A stretch of 48,067 bases of DNA, taken from assembly GCA_009602735.1 (NCBI GenBank), contig WELA01003692.1:58624-106690 (forward strand), read 5' to 3'. Position numbers and translations under genes: made by a program. Shown here piece by piece: positions 11,990-22,375 of the stretch. Within the stretch, counting starts at the first letter, position 1. Each line of letters begins with the position of its first letter. Below the pieces are notes generated by a model. The model worked only from the letters and a program-made list of their open reading frames with translations, had not been told where the DNA came from and searched no databases. The DNA is from Mesotaenium endlicherianum. Lineage: Eukaryota > Streptophyta > Zygnematophyceae > Zygnematales > Mesotaeniaceae.

Positions 11990-12453
11990 TGACAGCTGTT
12001 TAGCCGCTAGCTCTAACGTACATATAGAATAACTAAGACGATAACGCGTCAGCAATAACCCGACTTATCAAGACACCCGTCCCTCCTCCATCGTCGGACT
12101 AACCGCAGGCTCAGTAGTACCAGATACACATTCAAATTACGAGTAGTAGGAAATTCGCCGCAGAAACAATGCCGTTCAGAGGAAGACTTATGTAAGTCAA
12201 CTCTTGTAATGTAATCGTCAGTCCACGATAATACAAAATTCAGATTCAAGTTCATTCTCCTCTCTTGTCTGTCACTGTCGCTTTGTCGAGCGCCAGTGCC
12301 CTTTACACTGGAGGAGACACTAGTCTTGATTCCTTCTTTCCCGTTCATGGATGGCGAGGAGGCCCCTTGACTACACCTCTAGAAAGAACCTGTTTGTTGA
12401 ATTCGAGGAACAAGCCCACATTTGGGAAGACGAAGAGATTTATTGGAGGCTCT

Positions 12454-12660
12454 ATGGCGTCCACGAGCGGACCCGTGACCAGATCTCAAGACGCGGCAGC
12501 GAAGGCAAACGAGGACGATCCGCCACTGCTACCAGTCCTCCCCCCCACCGACGAGCCTACATTGAAGACTTCCTCGCAGCTCAATCCGCCAGGTTCCCCT
12601 CCCCACAAGCAGCCAGAGATGACCAGGAAGACAGGCGATTCCTCTTTGGATCTGTTTTGA
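12454..12660 (+). CDS. Short ORF, possible gag N-terminus of another retroelement
   Basis: The frame encodes 68 aa beginning MASTSGPVTRSQ, then proline-rich. A TRSQ motif near the N-terminus also opens the Gag of element C (MVRTRSQ), so this could be the 5' end of a gag. It ends just before the C-family LTR that starts at about 12687, which probably cut the element. An overlapping frame (12351-12710) is equally open, so the reading frame is uncertain. Confidence 0.3.
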   Translation: MASTSGPVTRSQDAAAKANEDDPPLLPVLPPTDEPTLKTSSQLNPPGSPPHKQPEMTRKTGDSSLDLF

Positions 12661-12686
12661 GAATTACTACGCGAGCAAGCAGTGTC

Positions 12687-13402
12687 GTAATGAATCAGTA
12701 TCTTGGTTGATATAATATTCATTTAATTATAATAGTTGAATAAGTTCAACCTGCTGAACTTTAGTTAATATTGAGTCTACTGGATTTTATAGGATAATCA
12801 GTTTAATGACTCAGCCGGGGGCAGCAGGCTGAAGTCAACTTAAGTCAGCTTGCTGACACATTCTTTGACAGCCAGCTGACTTCCGTACTCGGTAGCAGCG
12901 AACTGCCTAGATATGCATCTAAGTGTGGTGTGCTAGATGAATGGCCAAATGACATCCTTAGGATGGATGGCGATTTGGCATGATGGGAGATGGTGGTGGT
13001 TTTGGTTAACCGAGGTCCTACCAACGTGGTTAACTCTCGGGTAGGCGGTGCCATCGCACTAGCCGTTGAACAGTAAATTATTCCATGTACATATGCTAGG
13101 TATTTCTCTCGAGTTCGGCATTCGGAAACGAGGCCAACTCTCTTGTACTGCTTACTGAGAGAAATCTGAATCCAAGGCGAGAAGCCATTGATATGCACTG
13201 TCTCCTAGCCTTGCTTATGTGTGAGTTTACTGATTGCATTATTGACGCTAGTTTACTTCCATTTGTCTTACGAGTATTGCCACTGCTAGTGTGTTGTCTT
13301 TTGCTTTTTAATCAATTAACAGAAAATACCATAAAGATTACTTGCTGATATAAAGATCTTCATTAATTATTAATTGCCTTTTTAGTAAGTCAATTCATTT
13401 CA
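12687..13402 (+). mobile_element. Solo or truncated LTR of the element C family
   Basis: The reverse complement aligns over its whole length with the C LTRs. It starts near GTAATGAATCAG and ends in CAATTCATTTCA, about 716 bp. Its sense orientation is opposite to that of element C in this window. No 5-bp TSD is visible (AGCAG or GTGTC on the left, CCTAT on the right), and no PBS follows. It is therefore either a recombined solo LTR or a fragment. Confidence 0.88.
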
Positions 13403-13603
13403 CCTATCAGCTGTTTTCCTCTTCAGGCTTCTGTTTTCATTTGCATATTTTAGCATTTCAGTCTTGTATCTCTCTACTTTACTCTCTAGCCTCTTTGAAG
13501 TATCTACAAGTGCTTTCTCAGCACCTGTTTTCTTCCTCTTCAGAAATCTGCCATCTGCTACTCTAGGCATGTTTGGGTTAGTTTGCACTCTTGGTAATAA
13601 CAT
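13400..13603 (-). CDS. Short coiled-coil-like ORF truncated by an LTR end
   Basis: A 67-aa reverse-strand frame is rich in Lys, Arg and Glu (for example ESKVERYKTEMLKYANENRS), with heptad-like spacing. Its stop codon is the TGA that begins the adjacent LTR, so the insertion may have cut a longer frame. I do not recognise it and it may be chance. Confidence 0.2.
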   Translation of the reverse strand: MLLPRVQTNPNMPRVADGRFLKRKKTGAEKALVDTSKRLESKVERYKTEMLKYANENRSLKRKTADR

Positions 13604-13769
13604 CTATTGGGTTGATCATGATTCTTCTTGGCTCTAGGAATTGGTGCAGGTTCTACCTGGGATACAGACTCTACAAGATCTATGATGAAAAAGAACTTTT
13701 GTATGAATGTGTACAGAGTTATAGGCGGATTGGTATGTAGGTAGGTGGTGAATGTTGGTTCAGCAGTTT

Positions 13770-13838
13770 TTTGGCATTTTTTGATTTTGTGATTTTTTGA
13801 TTTTTTGATTTTAAAAACCATTTTTTGTTTTTTTAGAA
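13770..13838. repeat. T-rich low-complexity tract (TTTTTTGAT)n
   Basis: Irregular copies of TTTTTTGA(T) are followed by further T runs. Confidence 0.85.
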
Positions 13839-14144
13839 AAGAAAGTTTATATGAGCATGTGAAGTTTACCTCTTCCTACACGCCAAAATGGTGGCATACA
13901 TTGAAATGCACATGTAGCAGGACTTATGAGGGTGTGAAAATTAAAATGGCAATTTTTTTACGCATAGTTTTCAATAAATTTCAGAAAACTCTTTAAGTCT
14001 AAAAACACCTTCAAAATTCAAACTTGAAACCGTTATGGAATCCTCTTACATATAAAAACACTCAGGAAAAGTACTAGCATAACACAATGTCAGGTTGTCA
14101 AATTATGCCACTGAAAACATGCATGAAAAAGGTCACATTTCAAG

Positions 14145-14168
14145 AAGTAGGCGACTTATCGCCTACTT
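14145..14168. other. Perfect 10-bp hairpin
   Basis: AAGTAGGCGA and TCGCCTACTT flank the loop CTTA. It lies at the start of the first unit of the degenerate tandem repeat below; the second unit keeps only its right arm (TCGCTTACTT). Confidence 0.8.
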
Positions 14169-15100
14169 TTGCACATGTAGCTAATGGGCCCTATGTTGGG
14201 TTGTGGTGCTTGGAATGGGCTGTAACTTGACCAGTAACAATATGGGAGGGTGCAAAATCTAGTAAAACCATTTTCAGATCCGTACTTGAAATGTTTCTGC
14301 ATTGTACGAACTGGCATGCTTCACATGTCACATTTTAGAGGCTCACAGCCTGCTGTGGTTTGATGCAAACTGAACTTTACTTTTGATCCATGGTTACCCA
14401 ATTGGGTCCTTAATGCCTCCTGAAAATTTGGGGGGAATCAAGAAAGTGGAATACAAGTGTGGCCATCTGTATGAAGTGAAAGAATAGTGCAACATGTAAT
14501 ATTTTTCCAATTATCGCTTACTTTTGCAGATTTCAATTTGTGTGCATATCTTGGCTCTCACTAAATGGAATGACCCAAAATTGCACCAGTAGCTCTATGG
14601 GAACATAAAAAATGTGCAGATCCGTACTACAAGCATATCGCATTTTACGGACGGCCACTCTTCACATGTGTGAAAAGCGCCACCTGGCAAACTTTGGAGG
14701 CCCATAACTTAAAGTGATTTTATGAAAATTATAACATTTTTTATTTCATGGCTACATGTGAGGGTCCTTAGTAATCTCTCAAAATATGGAGTCCATGAGG
14801 AACTTTTTGAACAACTGATGGTTATTTGTATGAATGAATGAAAGAAAGTGACAATTTCCACTTTTGTTGACATATTCTTCAATTTCACTAAACGTGCAAT
14901 AACTTATGGAAAATATGTCAGCTGTGTCTGAAATTTTAGAGAGGTCTATATATGGGGGTTATCTGTTAGTATCCCAAATTTCAGACCATTTCGACATAAC
15001 CGCCGCAAATGGCGCTAAAAGTACCTAAGTATCCAAAAAATGGGTATTTGGACTGCATGTGAAGTTTTTTATGCTCCAACTCTCCTTACCTGCTTCTTGC
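14155..15100. repeat. Degenerate tandem repeat of about 350 bp, two and a half units
   Basis: The same sequence of landmarks recurs: CGCYTACTTTTGCA at 14161 and 14516, CAGATCCGTACT at 14275 and 14617, TTCACATGT at about 14313 and 14661, GGGTCCTTA at about 14404 and 14762, and TGTATGAA followed by GAAAG at about 14468 and 14827. A third, partial unit follows from about 14860. Spacing is 342-358 bp. It is AT-rich and non-coding. Confidence 0.75.
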
Positions 15101-15280
15101 TATGTGCAAGTCGACATTTGAGTCTGCTGAGAACTTGGAAATTAACATAGCACTCACCGTTTTATGCACCACTCACACGCTTGTGGCGTTTGGCACGCAT
15201 CTGCGCTAGGCTCCTAGCAGATTCTATCTTGCAAGCTCTCTATTTCCTACAAGCGAGATCCCTTCTTGGGTTTCACTTGT

Positions 15281-15419
15281 CTATGATACAATGAGAGAAA
15301 AATCTTCAAGCGCCGACAGAAGCGTGGCTTCTCGGCTCTCCTGTTTTAACTCTTCTATGATACAATGCAAGGAATTTCTTCAAGCGTCGGCAGAAGCGTG
15401 GCTTCTCGGCTCTCCTGTT
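15281..15419. repeat. 74-bp tandem duplication
   Basis: CTATGATACAATG starts at 15281 and 15355. Each copy runs through CTTCAAGCG and then a shared block containing CAGAAGCGTGGCTTCTCGGC. Solo LTR E is inserted at the end of the second copy. Confidence 0.9.
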
Positions 15420-15548
15420 GAAATGAATCTTGCTTATTCAAGATTAATATATTTCATTTAAACACATAAGATCAAAGATAGGTGGAAGCGAGTGAAATCG
15501 GGGAGCGATCTTCGTCCTTTTAATGAGTTCCGTTTACTCATCTATAAC

Positions 15549-16047
15549 TGTAGTGATTTGAGTTATTATATATTAGTTTGCATATATTTTAATGTTTTCA
15601 AATATATTTGGAGTAGTATTGTGTGGATTCAAGTGTGAATAGGTACTCTAGTGACTTGGTTCATGTTCTTTGAACCTTCTAAGGCATTTTCAAAGTTAGA
15701 GGAAAGACCAAGAAGAACTCCACGTGTCAAAAGTCAAATGTGCCAATTTTAGGTCAAAAGGACATGTGTACATTATTCTAGAAAGAGGTGGCAAGTTTTG
15801 GGATGTGTTGGGTGCCAACATATCAACATACACCTTCCTAGAAATTACTTTCGTAGCAAGTATATAAACAAGAGCTAGAACATAGAAAGACATTCAAGAA
15901 TCACTCTTGTACTTGCCAAAATCCAGAAATATATTAACTTTCAAGAAGCCATCTCTCTTTCAAGAAGCTACCACTTGTGTTCGAAGATCCTTGTCTTGAA
16001 TAAAGTATTCTAATTTACTAAGTACTTTATCTATCTGTTTCACTACA
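15549..16047 (+). repeat. 5' LTR of element B
   Basis: This 499-bp LTR is bounded by the inverted heptamer TGTAGTG/CACTACA. A TATA box, TATATAAA, is at 15861-15868 and would start the genomic transcript. Confidence 0.95.
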
Positions 16048-16048
16048 G

Positions 16049-16067
16049 TGGTATCGGAGCTAGGCAC
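16049..16067 (+). promoter_or_regulatory. Primer binding site of element B
   Basis: It is the same 19 bases as in A and D, starting TGGTATCGGAGC one base after the LTR. It would be primed by an initiator tRNA-Met-like tRNA. Confidence 0.85.
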
Positions 16068-16084
16068 TTTGGTAGCACAAGAAG

Positions 16085-17371
16085 ATGGCCGATCCTCAAG
16101 ACCAACAGCAAGCTTTCGAAGGAAGCCCTTCCTCTCCAAGACACCCTCCTCCAGCGCCGATGGGAGAGCCCACTCAAGAAAATCTGCAACAACAAGAAGC
16201 ACCACAAGGAGGAGCACACCCTCCTCCAGCGTCGATGGGAGAGCCTACTCAAGGAAATCTGCAACAACAAGAAGCACCACAAGGAGGAGCACCGTCAAAT
16301 CCCGTGGCAGCCGCTATAGCAAAGTTGACCCCACCACAAGGAGTTCCCGCAAATGAGTGGGCAGCCTTCCTAATGACCGTCCACAACCAAGTGGGCTTGG
16401 CCACCTATGAAGCAACCGTGCAAGCGTCAAGAGAAGCTATGGCTGCCATGGTTGCCCCTATTGCGAGCAATGCTCAAAATCCAGCCCCGGCTCAAGCGCC
16501 TCCACAAGAGCCAACGAGAGCAAGGAAACTCATCAAGCCCGGCAAACCCGACACTTTCAACCCCGGGAAAGGTGCCAACCTGAATTTATGGCTCTACCAA
16601 GTGGAGACGTACCTCGCATTCCTTGAAGTACCCGAGGAGGACTACGTTCCCTTTGCCGTTACCTTACTTAGAGGAGCAGCAACATCATGGTGGCGTAACT
16701 ATCAAGCGGCTATATATCAAGCTATGGCGCACCCCATGCTCGGCCAAGAGCCCCCACCATCATATGCAAGATGGGCAGATTTTCGTGAGGCCCTCAAGAA
16801 GCAATTCATGCCCATCAATGCGGAGAAGATTGCCCGAGGAAAGCTCCACCATCTCAAGCAAACGACGTCCGTTCAAGAGTATACATCCAGATTTCACGCC
16901 CTCACTCTTGAGATCCCCAACATTGAACATGTCTCTCGAGGAGAAGATTGACTGCTACATCTTTGGCCTCAAACCCAAGGTGGCAAAGGAAGTGGAATTA
17001 CGCGACTTGACGGACTTCTCAAAGATCATTGAAGTGGCCCAAAAGGTGGATACCTTGGATTTCAAGCACTCCGTGTCTTCATCTTCACGGGTGCCGGCGA
17101 CGCGGGTGTACGCAGCCCCTTCCACATCCGAATTTTGGACCCACACCCATGGAAATCGGAGTCATTAGAAGGGACCCCGCGGCTGCCCGGAAGAGTGGAA
17201 GACCCTCCAATGACACTTATGATGCAAGGAACCAGCAAGGAGTGAAAGCAAGACTCTTCCCGGCTGACAAAGAACTCTCATGACGACTGGACTATGCTTT
17301 TATTATAAGGAGAAAGGCCATTGTGCACTGTCATGCCCCAAAAAGTTGTCAAAAAACGGACAGCGCCGGTA
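16085..17371 (+). pseudogene. gag pseudogene of element B
   Basis: It is open for 288 codons from the same start as D gag, with the 25-residue Pro/Gln-rich N-terminal unit duplicated (16142-16216 and 16217-16291). A 7-base insertion at about 16922 shifts the frame inside the capsid region. Further indels lie at about 17132 and 17275. The second zinc-knuckle cysteine is changed to tyrosine (CFYY instead of CFYC), while A and D keep it. The gag stop TAG (17369-17371) lies in the stem of the frameshift hairpin. Confidence 0.9.
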
Positions 17372-20300
17372 GGCCAGGAGCCTACCACCCCAAGACCCAC
17401 TTCACGAGAAGACAACAAGCCAAGTGAGGTGGAGACTCCCGTTGAAGACGACGTTCCAGCCCCAATGAGTTTGAGAGGTTACCTTGGAGGAGAGAAGGTC
17501 CACATCTTGGTGGATAGCGGAGCACAAGGCAACTTCATCGCTGAAGACTTTGCCACCAAGCACGGTATTACTATGCGAACTCTTGACCACGACGAGGAGA
17601 TTATGATGCCCGATGGATTCTCCTATACTACCCCTTCCAAGAAGACGTACCCCTTGGCACTCTCTATCAAGTCCTTCAAGGATAGAGTAGTGTTCTCCCC
17701 CATGCCATTGGGCAAGTACGACGTCATCCTAGGGACGCCTTGGTTGACCAAGCACAACCCCCAAGTTGATTGGAGGACCGGTACTATCAAGATCAAGAAT
17801 GACATCACTTCAAGAATCTGTATTTTGCGCGCAATCCAGAATATCCAGACCCAAGACATCCAGAAGCCGGCACACGAGATACTATTGTCCGCCCTCCAAC
17901 TCAAGAGACTTGTGAGGAAGGGACACGAGCTTCTTTTGGCCTTGATCACGCCAAAAGACATCAAGAAAGACATCGAGAGTCAAGAAGGCAGCCCCGTTCC
18001 CAAGGAGATACAAGAAGTCTTAGAGGACTACAAAGAAGTGTTCTCCCCGGAATTGCCCAAGGGCCTACCCCCCAAAAGATTCGTAGACCACAAGATAGAG
18101 TTGGAGCCCGGAAGCAAGCCCATCTCTCGGCCTACGTTCAAAATGTCATACACGGAGCTAGACGAAGTCAAGAAGCAAATCAAGGAGCTACTGGAGCATG
18201 GCTTCATTCGACCTAGCAAGTCGCCATTTGGAGCCCCGGTGCTATTTGTCAAGAAGAAAGATGGTACCTTGAGGATGTGTGTGGACTATCGCGCCCTCAA
18301 CAAGATCACCATCAAGAATCGATACCCGCTGCCGCGCATGGATGAGCTCATGGACCGGCTGGTTGGAGCCAAGTACTTCACGAAGATTGACTTACGGAGC
18401 GGCTACCACCAGATTCGCATCGCAGAACCGGACATAGAGAAGACGGCATTCAGGACAAGATATGGACATTTTGAGTTCATGGTCCTGCCATTTGGACTCA
18501 CCAACGCGCCAGCAACTTTCATGACTATGTTGAACACCATATTTCAGCCCATGTTGGACAGATTTGTGGTGGTATTCATCGATGACATCCTTATCTACAG
18601 CAAGACCCTTGAAGAGCATACTTGAAAGAAGTCCTTGAAGTATTGAAGCAAAACAAGCTGTTTGCGAAGGAGGCAAAGTGCGAGTTTGCCAAACAAGAAG
18701 TGGAGTTCCTAGGTCTCCACGTGACTGCTGATGGCATCAAGATAGACCCCAAGAAGACCACGGTGGTGGAGGAATGGCCAACCCCCACGACCAAGAAAGA
18801 ACTCCAGTCATTCTTGGGATTTGCCAATTGGTACAGAAAATTCATCCAAGGCTTCTCGCACATAGCAGCCCCCCTGACAGATCTACTCAAGAAGGACAGG
18901 CTATATACATGGACCGAGAAAGAGGAAGAGGCATTTCAAGAGTTAAAGCGAAGATTGACCACATCCCCGGTGCTCACACTCCCAAGTCCAAACCCAGATT
19001 GGCCCTTCCACGTCATCACCGATGCATCTTCCTATGCAATAGGAGCAATCCTGCTTCAAGACCAAGGCAAGGGACTGCAGCCCATCGCCTACGAGTCAAG
19101 GAAGCTAAATCCAGCCGAGCAAAATTATGCAACCACGGAGCGAGAGGCATTGGCGATTGTATATGCCTTGAAGGTTTGGCCCTGCTATGTTGAAGGACGC
19201 AAGGTACTGGTCACCACGGACCACGAGGCGTTAAAGCACCTCCAAACGCAGCCGTATCTCTCAAGGAGACAAGCAAGATGGAGCAGATACTTGCAACAAT
19301 ACAACATCACGATTCAGTACCAGCCCGGCAAGACAAACCCGGCTGACCCCCTCTCAAGACTGCAATTAAATGCAGTGATGACATCCCTGAAGACAGGAAG
19401 CTCGATTTTCAGCCGCCTATGAAAGAGACCCTTACTATAAGAACGGAGAAGCAGCCTTGGACCCATACAAGAAGCAAGAAGGCAAATATTGGGTGAGGCA
19501 AGATACGGGCCAGAGATGTGTTCCTAATGACATAGACCTCCGGCTCTTGCTTCTACGAGAAGCACACGACAACCCTCTTGGAGGACACTTTGGAATCCTA
19601 AAGACCACGGGCGTTCTAGCCAGGACTTATTGTTGGCCAGGCATGTCTAAGCAAGTCAAGGAGTACTGCAGGAGCTGTGACACATGCCAAAGAATCAAGC
19701 CATCATCGCAAAAGGCGGGAGGACTCCTCCAACCACTACCAATTCCCGAAAGACAATGGACGGACATCTCAATGGACCTTATCATGGACTCGCCCGTGAC
19801 ACCTCGAGGCCATAATGCAATACTCACGGTGGTGGACAGACTTACTAAGATGGCTCATTTTATTCCCACGACGACTAAGGCTACAGCACCACAACTTGCA
19901 AGACTCATCTTTGACAACATCTTCCGACTCCATGGACTACCATCAAGAATTGTGTCAGATAGAGATCCAAGATTCACAAGCCATTTCTGGAAAAATCTCT
20001 TCAAGAACTTGGGTACATCGCTGGATATGTCTACTGCCTACCACCCACAATCAGATGGGCAAACCGAGCGTATGAATCGTACCCTAAAGACCTCTCTAAA
20101 GGCCTACGTGTCTACCCTCGAGCAAGACTGGGACATGTACTTGACCCCCCTCGAGTTTGCCTACAACAACACGACGCAGGCCTCTACCCAAGAGTCCCCA
20201 TTCTTCCTCAACTATGGCTTCCATCCGACCACGCCACTGAGCTTCACGGCTGGCCCTTACAGCAGAGAAGAAAGCTCTACAACAGGCGCAAGATGCTCAA

Positions 20301-20897
20301 GCAAGAGTGGCAAACAGGTCCAGGAAAGAAATTACGTACAGAGTGGGTGACAACGTGTTACTATCTTCCAAGAATGTTTCCCTGAACAACAGACCTGCCG
20401 GTAGCAAGTTCTCTCCCAAGTATTTGGGACCCTTCAAGAGAATCCAGCAAGTCAACCCTGTTGCTTTCAAGCTAGAACTTCCCCAGACTATGCACATCGA
20501 CCCCGTATTCCACGCTTCCCTCTTCAAGCCATATGTGCAACCCGACAGCAAGTTCTCAGGACGTGTGACAACCCCACCAGCCCCAACAATAGTGGATGAT
20601 CATTTGGAGTACGAAGTGGAAGACATAGTGGCTATGAGAAATTTCAGGAGACAGCAGCAATACTTGATCAAGTGATAAGGATATCCAGATTCGGAGAATA
20701 GTTGGGTGGCGGCGCACTACCTTGACAAAGTTCAGAGAAAGTTGAAGCGCTTCCATGCCGCCAACCCCCATCTTGGACCAGCCCCAAAACTCTCTATTAG
20801 AAGCCTGAAGACTTCAGAGAGGCAGCCTGCCACCATCAAGAAGCAGCAGAAGACCCCTTGGAAGCAGCTTGCAAGAACAAGAAAGAGGAAAAATTGA
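17293..20897 (+). pseudogene. pol pseudogene of element B
   Basis: Compared with D pol, the protease (DSG) and reverse transcriptase (FIDD) are open to 18625. A 7-base deletion near 18620 then breaks the frame. RNase H is open from 18622 to 19422, where a 5-base loss breaks it again. Integrase (zinc finger, then the D, D, E triad with [12 protein letters not shown]) is open to about 20245, where about 46 bases are missing. The chromodomain has W to stop (TGG to TGA, about 20672). Catalytic motifs are still readable, so decay is moderate. Confidence 0.93.
17351..17386 (+). promoter_or_regulatory. Putative -1 frameshift site of element B
   Basis: The slippery heptamer AAAAAAC (17351-17357) is followed by a 10-nt spacer and a 7-bp stem, GGTAGGC (17368-17374) with GCCTACC (17380-17386), around loop CAGGA. 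It is identical to the site in D, where the frames can be checked. Confidence 0.75.
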
Positions 20898-21522
20898 CAT
20901 TAGACACTCTTCTCTTCTCACAGTTTCTAGACAGAAAACTAAAACTAGTATTGGTGATAGGTCTCTGCATAATAAATTCTGAAAATCTACCTGGCTGTAT
21001 TCTATAAGTAGCCGGTCATTTAGAGTCCAATTTTGCTCAATTTGGAGCACTGGTGAGAGAGATATGATGCTCTAAGTAGAAGGGGGTCAAGCTGCTGGTA
21101 TTGTTAGGGCAGAATATACCTTCTGACATTGTGCCCTCCCCTGAAATTGGAATGCTCTGAAACTCAAGACTCTGGTAGAACATATTACAACGCTCAGTTC
21201 GAAATTTAGTTTGCAGAATTTGAAGAAGCATAGAAGGACTTATGCTTCTCAAAAGTTTCTGCACAGATTTGGAGGAGTGCCTACTCTCTCACCTCTCAAC
21301 GACACTCCACAAATTAGAATGCTCTCAAATTTGGTGACCCGGCAGAGTTCTCCGACGCGGTTCGTCTGGCACTTGAATTTTTAGATTTAGAGCAGTTCTC
21401 TGGACGCCATGAATTTTTGAATTCAAGGCAGATTTTGGGCCAACTTGTACAATTTTCTTTATCATCAAGGAGTAGGCTAGCCAATAAGGTCACACCACCC
21501 ACGACCTTGCCTAGTCTACCTT

Positions 21523-21613
21523 ACATGTGTACCACCTGACTTGGCGCCTTGGACTAATCCTCTTCACATGTGTGGCATCTGAATTGAAGCTGTTGACTAG
21601 TCTGCTCCACATG
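21523..21613 (+). repeat. 43-bp tandem repeats in the 3' non-coding part of element B
   Basis: ACATG(TG) recurs at 21523, 21566 and 21609, exactly 43 bp apart, with CTGACTTG or CTGAATTG-like and GACTA phrases between. Element C is inserted directly after the third ACATG, and the array resumes at 30905. D carries the same array. Confidence 0.88.
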
Positions 21614-22333
21614 TGAAATGAATCGACCTACCAAATAGGCGATTAACAATTCATAAAGATCTTTATATCAGCAAGTAATCTTTATGGTATTTTTCGTTAA
21701 CTGGTTAAACGGCAAAGGACAGCACACTAGCAGTGAATAATACTCGTAAGTCAAATGCGAGTAAACTAGCATCAATAATGCAAATCAGTAAACTCATACA
21801 TAAGCAAGGTTAGAAGACAGTGCGTATCAATGGCTTCTCGCCTTGGATTCAGATCGCTCTCAGTAAGATGTACAAGAGAGTTGGCCTCGTTTCCAAATGC
21901 CGAACTCGAGAGTAATGCCTAGCATATGTACATGGAATGAGTTTACTGGTCAACGGTCAATGCGATGGCACCGCCTACCCGGGAGTTAACCACGTTGGTA
22001 GGACCTCGGTTAACCAAATCCACCGCCATCTCCCATCATCCCGAATCGCCATCCATCATAGGGATGTCATTTGGCCATTCATCTAGCATACCACACTTAG
22101 ATGCATATTGAGGCAGTTCGCTGCTACCGAGTACGGAAGTCAGCTGGCTGTCAAAGAATGTGTCAGCAAGCTGACTTAAGGTGACCTGAGCCTGCTACTT
22201 CGGGCCGAGTCATTAAACTGAATTAAATATAAAGTCCAGCAGACTGATCATTAACTAGAGTTCAGCAGGCTGAACTTATTTATCTATATTATTTAAATGA
22301 ATATTATGTCAACCAATATACTGATTCATTACA
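21614..22333 (-). repeat. 3' LTR of element C
   Basis: This 720-bp LTR has plus-strand ends TGAAATGAATC and GATTCATTACA. It contains a near-perfect palindrome GTTCAGCAGGCTGAAC at about 22260. Confidence 0.93.
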
Positions 22334-22346
22334 ATCCCTCCAACTT
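22334..22346 (-). promoter_or_regulatory. Polypurine tract of element C
   Basis: On the sense strand AAGTTGGAGGGAT abuts the LTR start TGTAATGAATC, the position expected for the plus-strand primer. The AAGTTGGAGGG core recurs twice inside the element (24269-24279 and 24329-24339). Confidence 0.8.
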
Positions 22347-22350
22347 ATCA

Positions 22351-22369
22351 TGTTGTCGCCTCGACAACA
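22351..22369 (-). other. 8-bp hairpin between accessory ORF and polypurine tract
   Basis: TGTTGTCG and CGACAACA flank the loop CCT. It lies between the end of the accessory frame (22376) and the polypurine tract. Its role is unknown. Confidence 0.6.
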
Positions 22370-22375
22370 CTAACA

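Noticed and set aside
12845-13198. Open frame of 117 codons on the reverse strand, with relatives at 30048-30257 and 30472-30744
   Set aside because: It lies inside C-family LTRs and recurs only because the LTR recurs. The frame is not kept equally in all copies, so it is not taken as a gene.
12683-13407. Target-site duplication for the LTR at 12687-13402
   Set aside because: The 5-bp flanks do not match for any plausible start position, so a clean solo-LTR insertion cannot be claimed.
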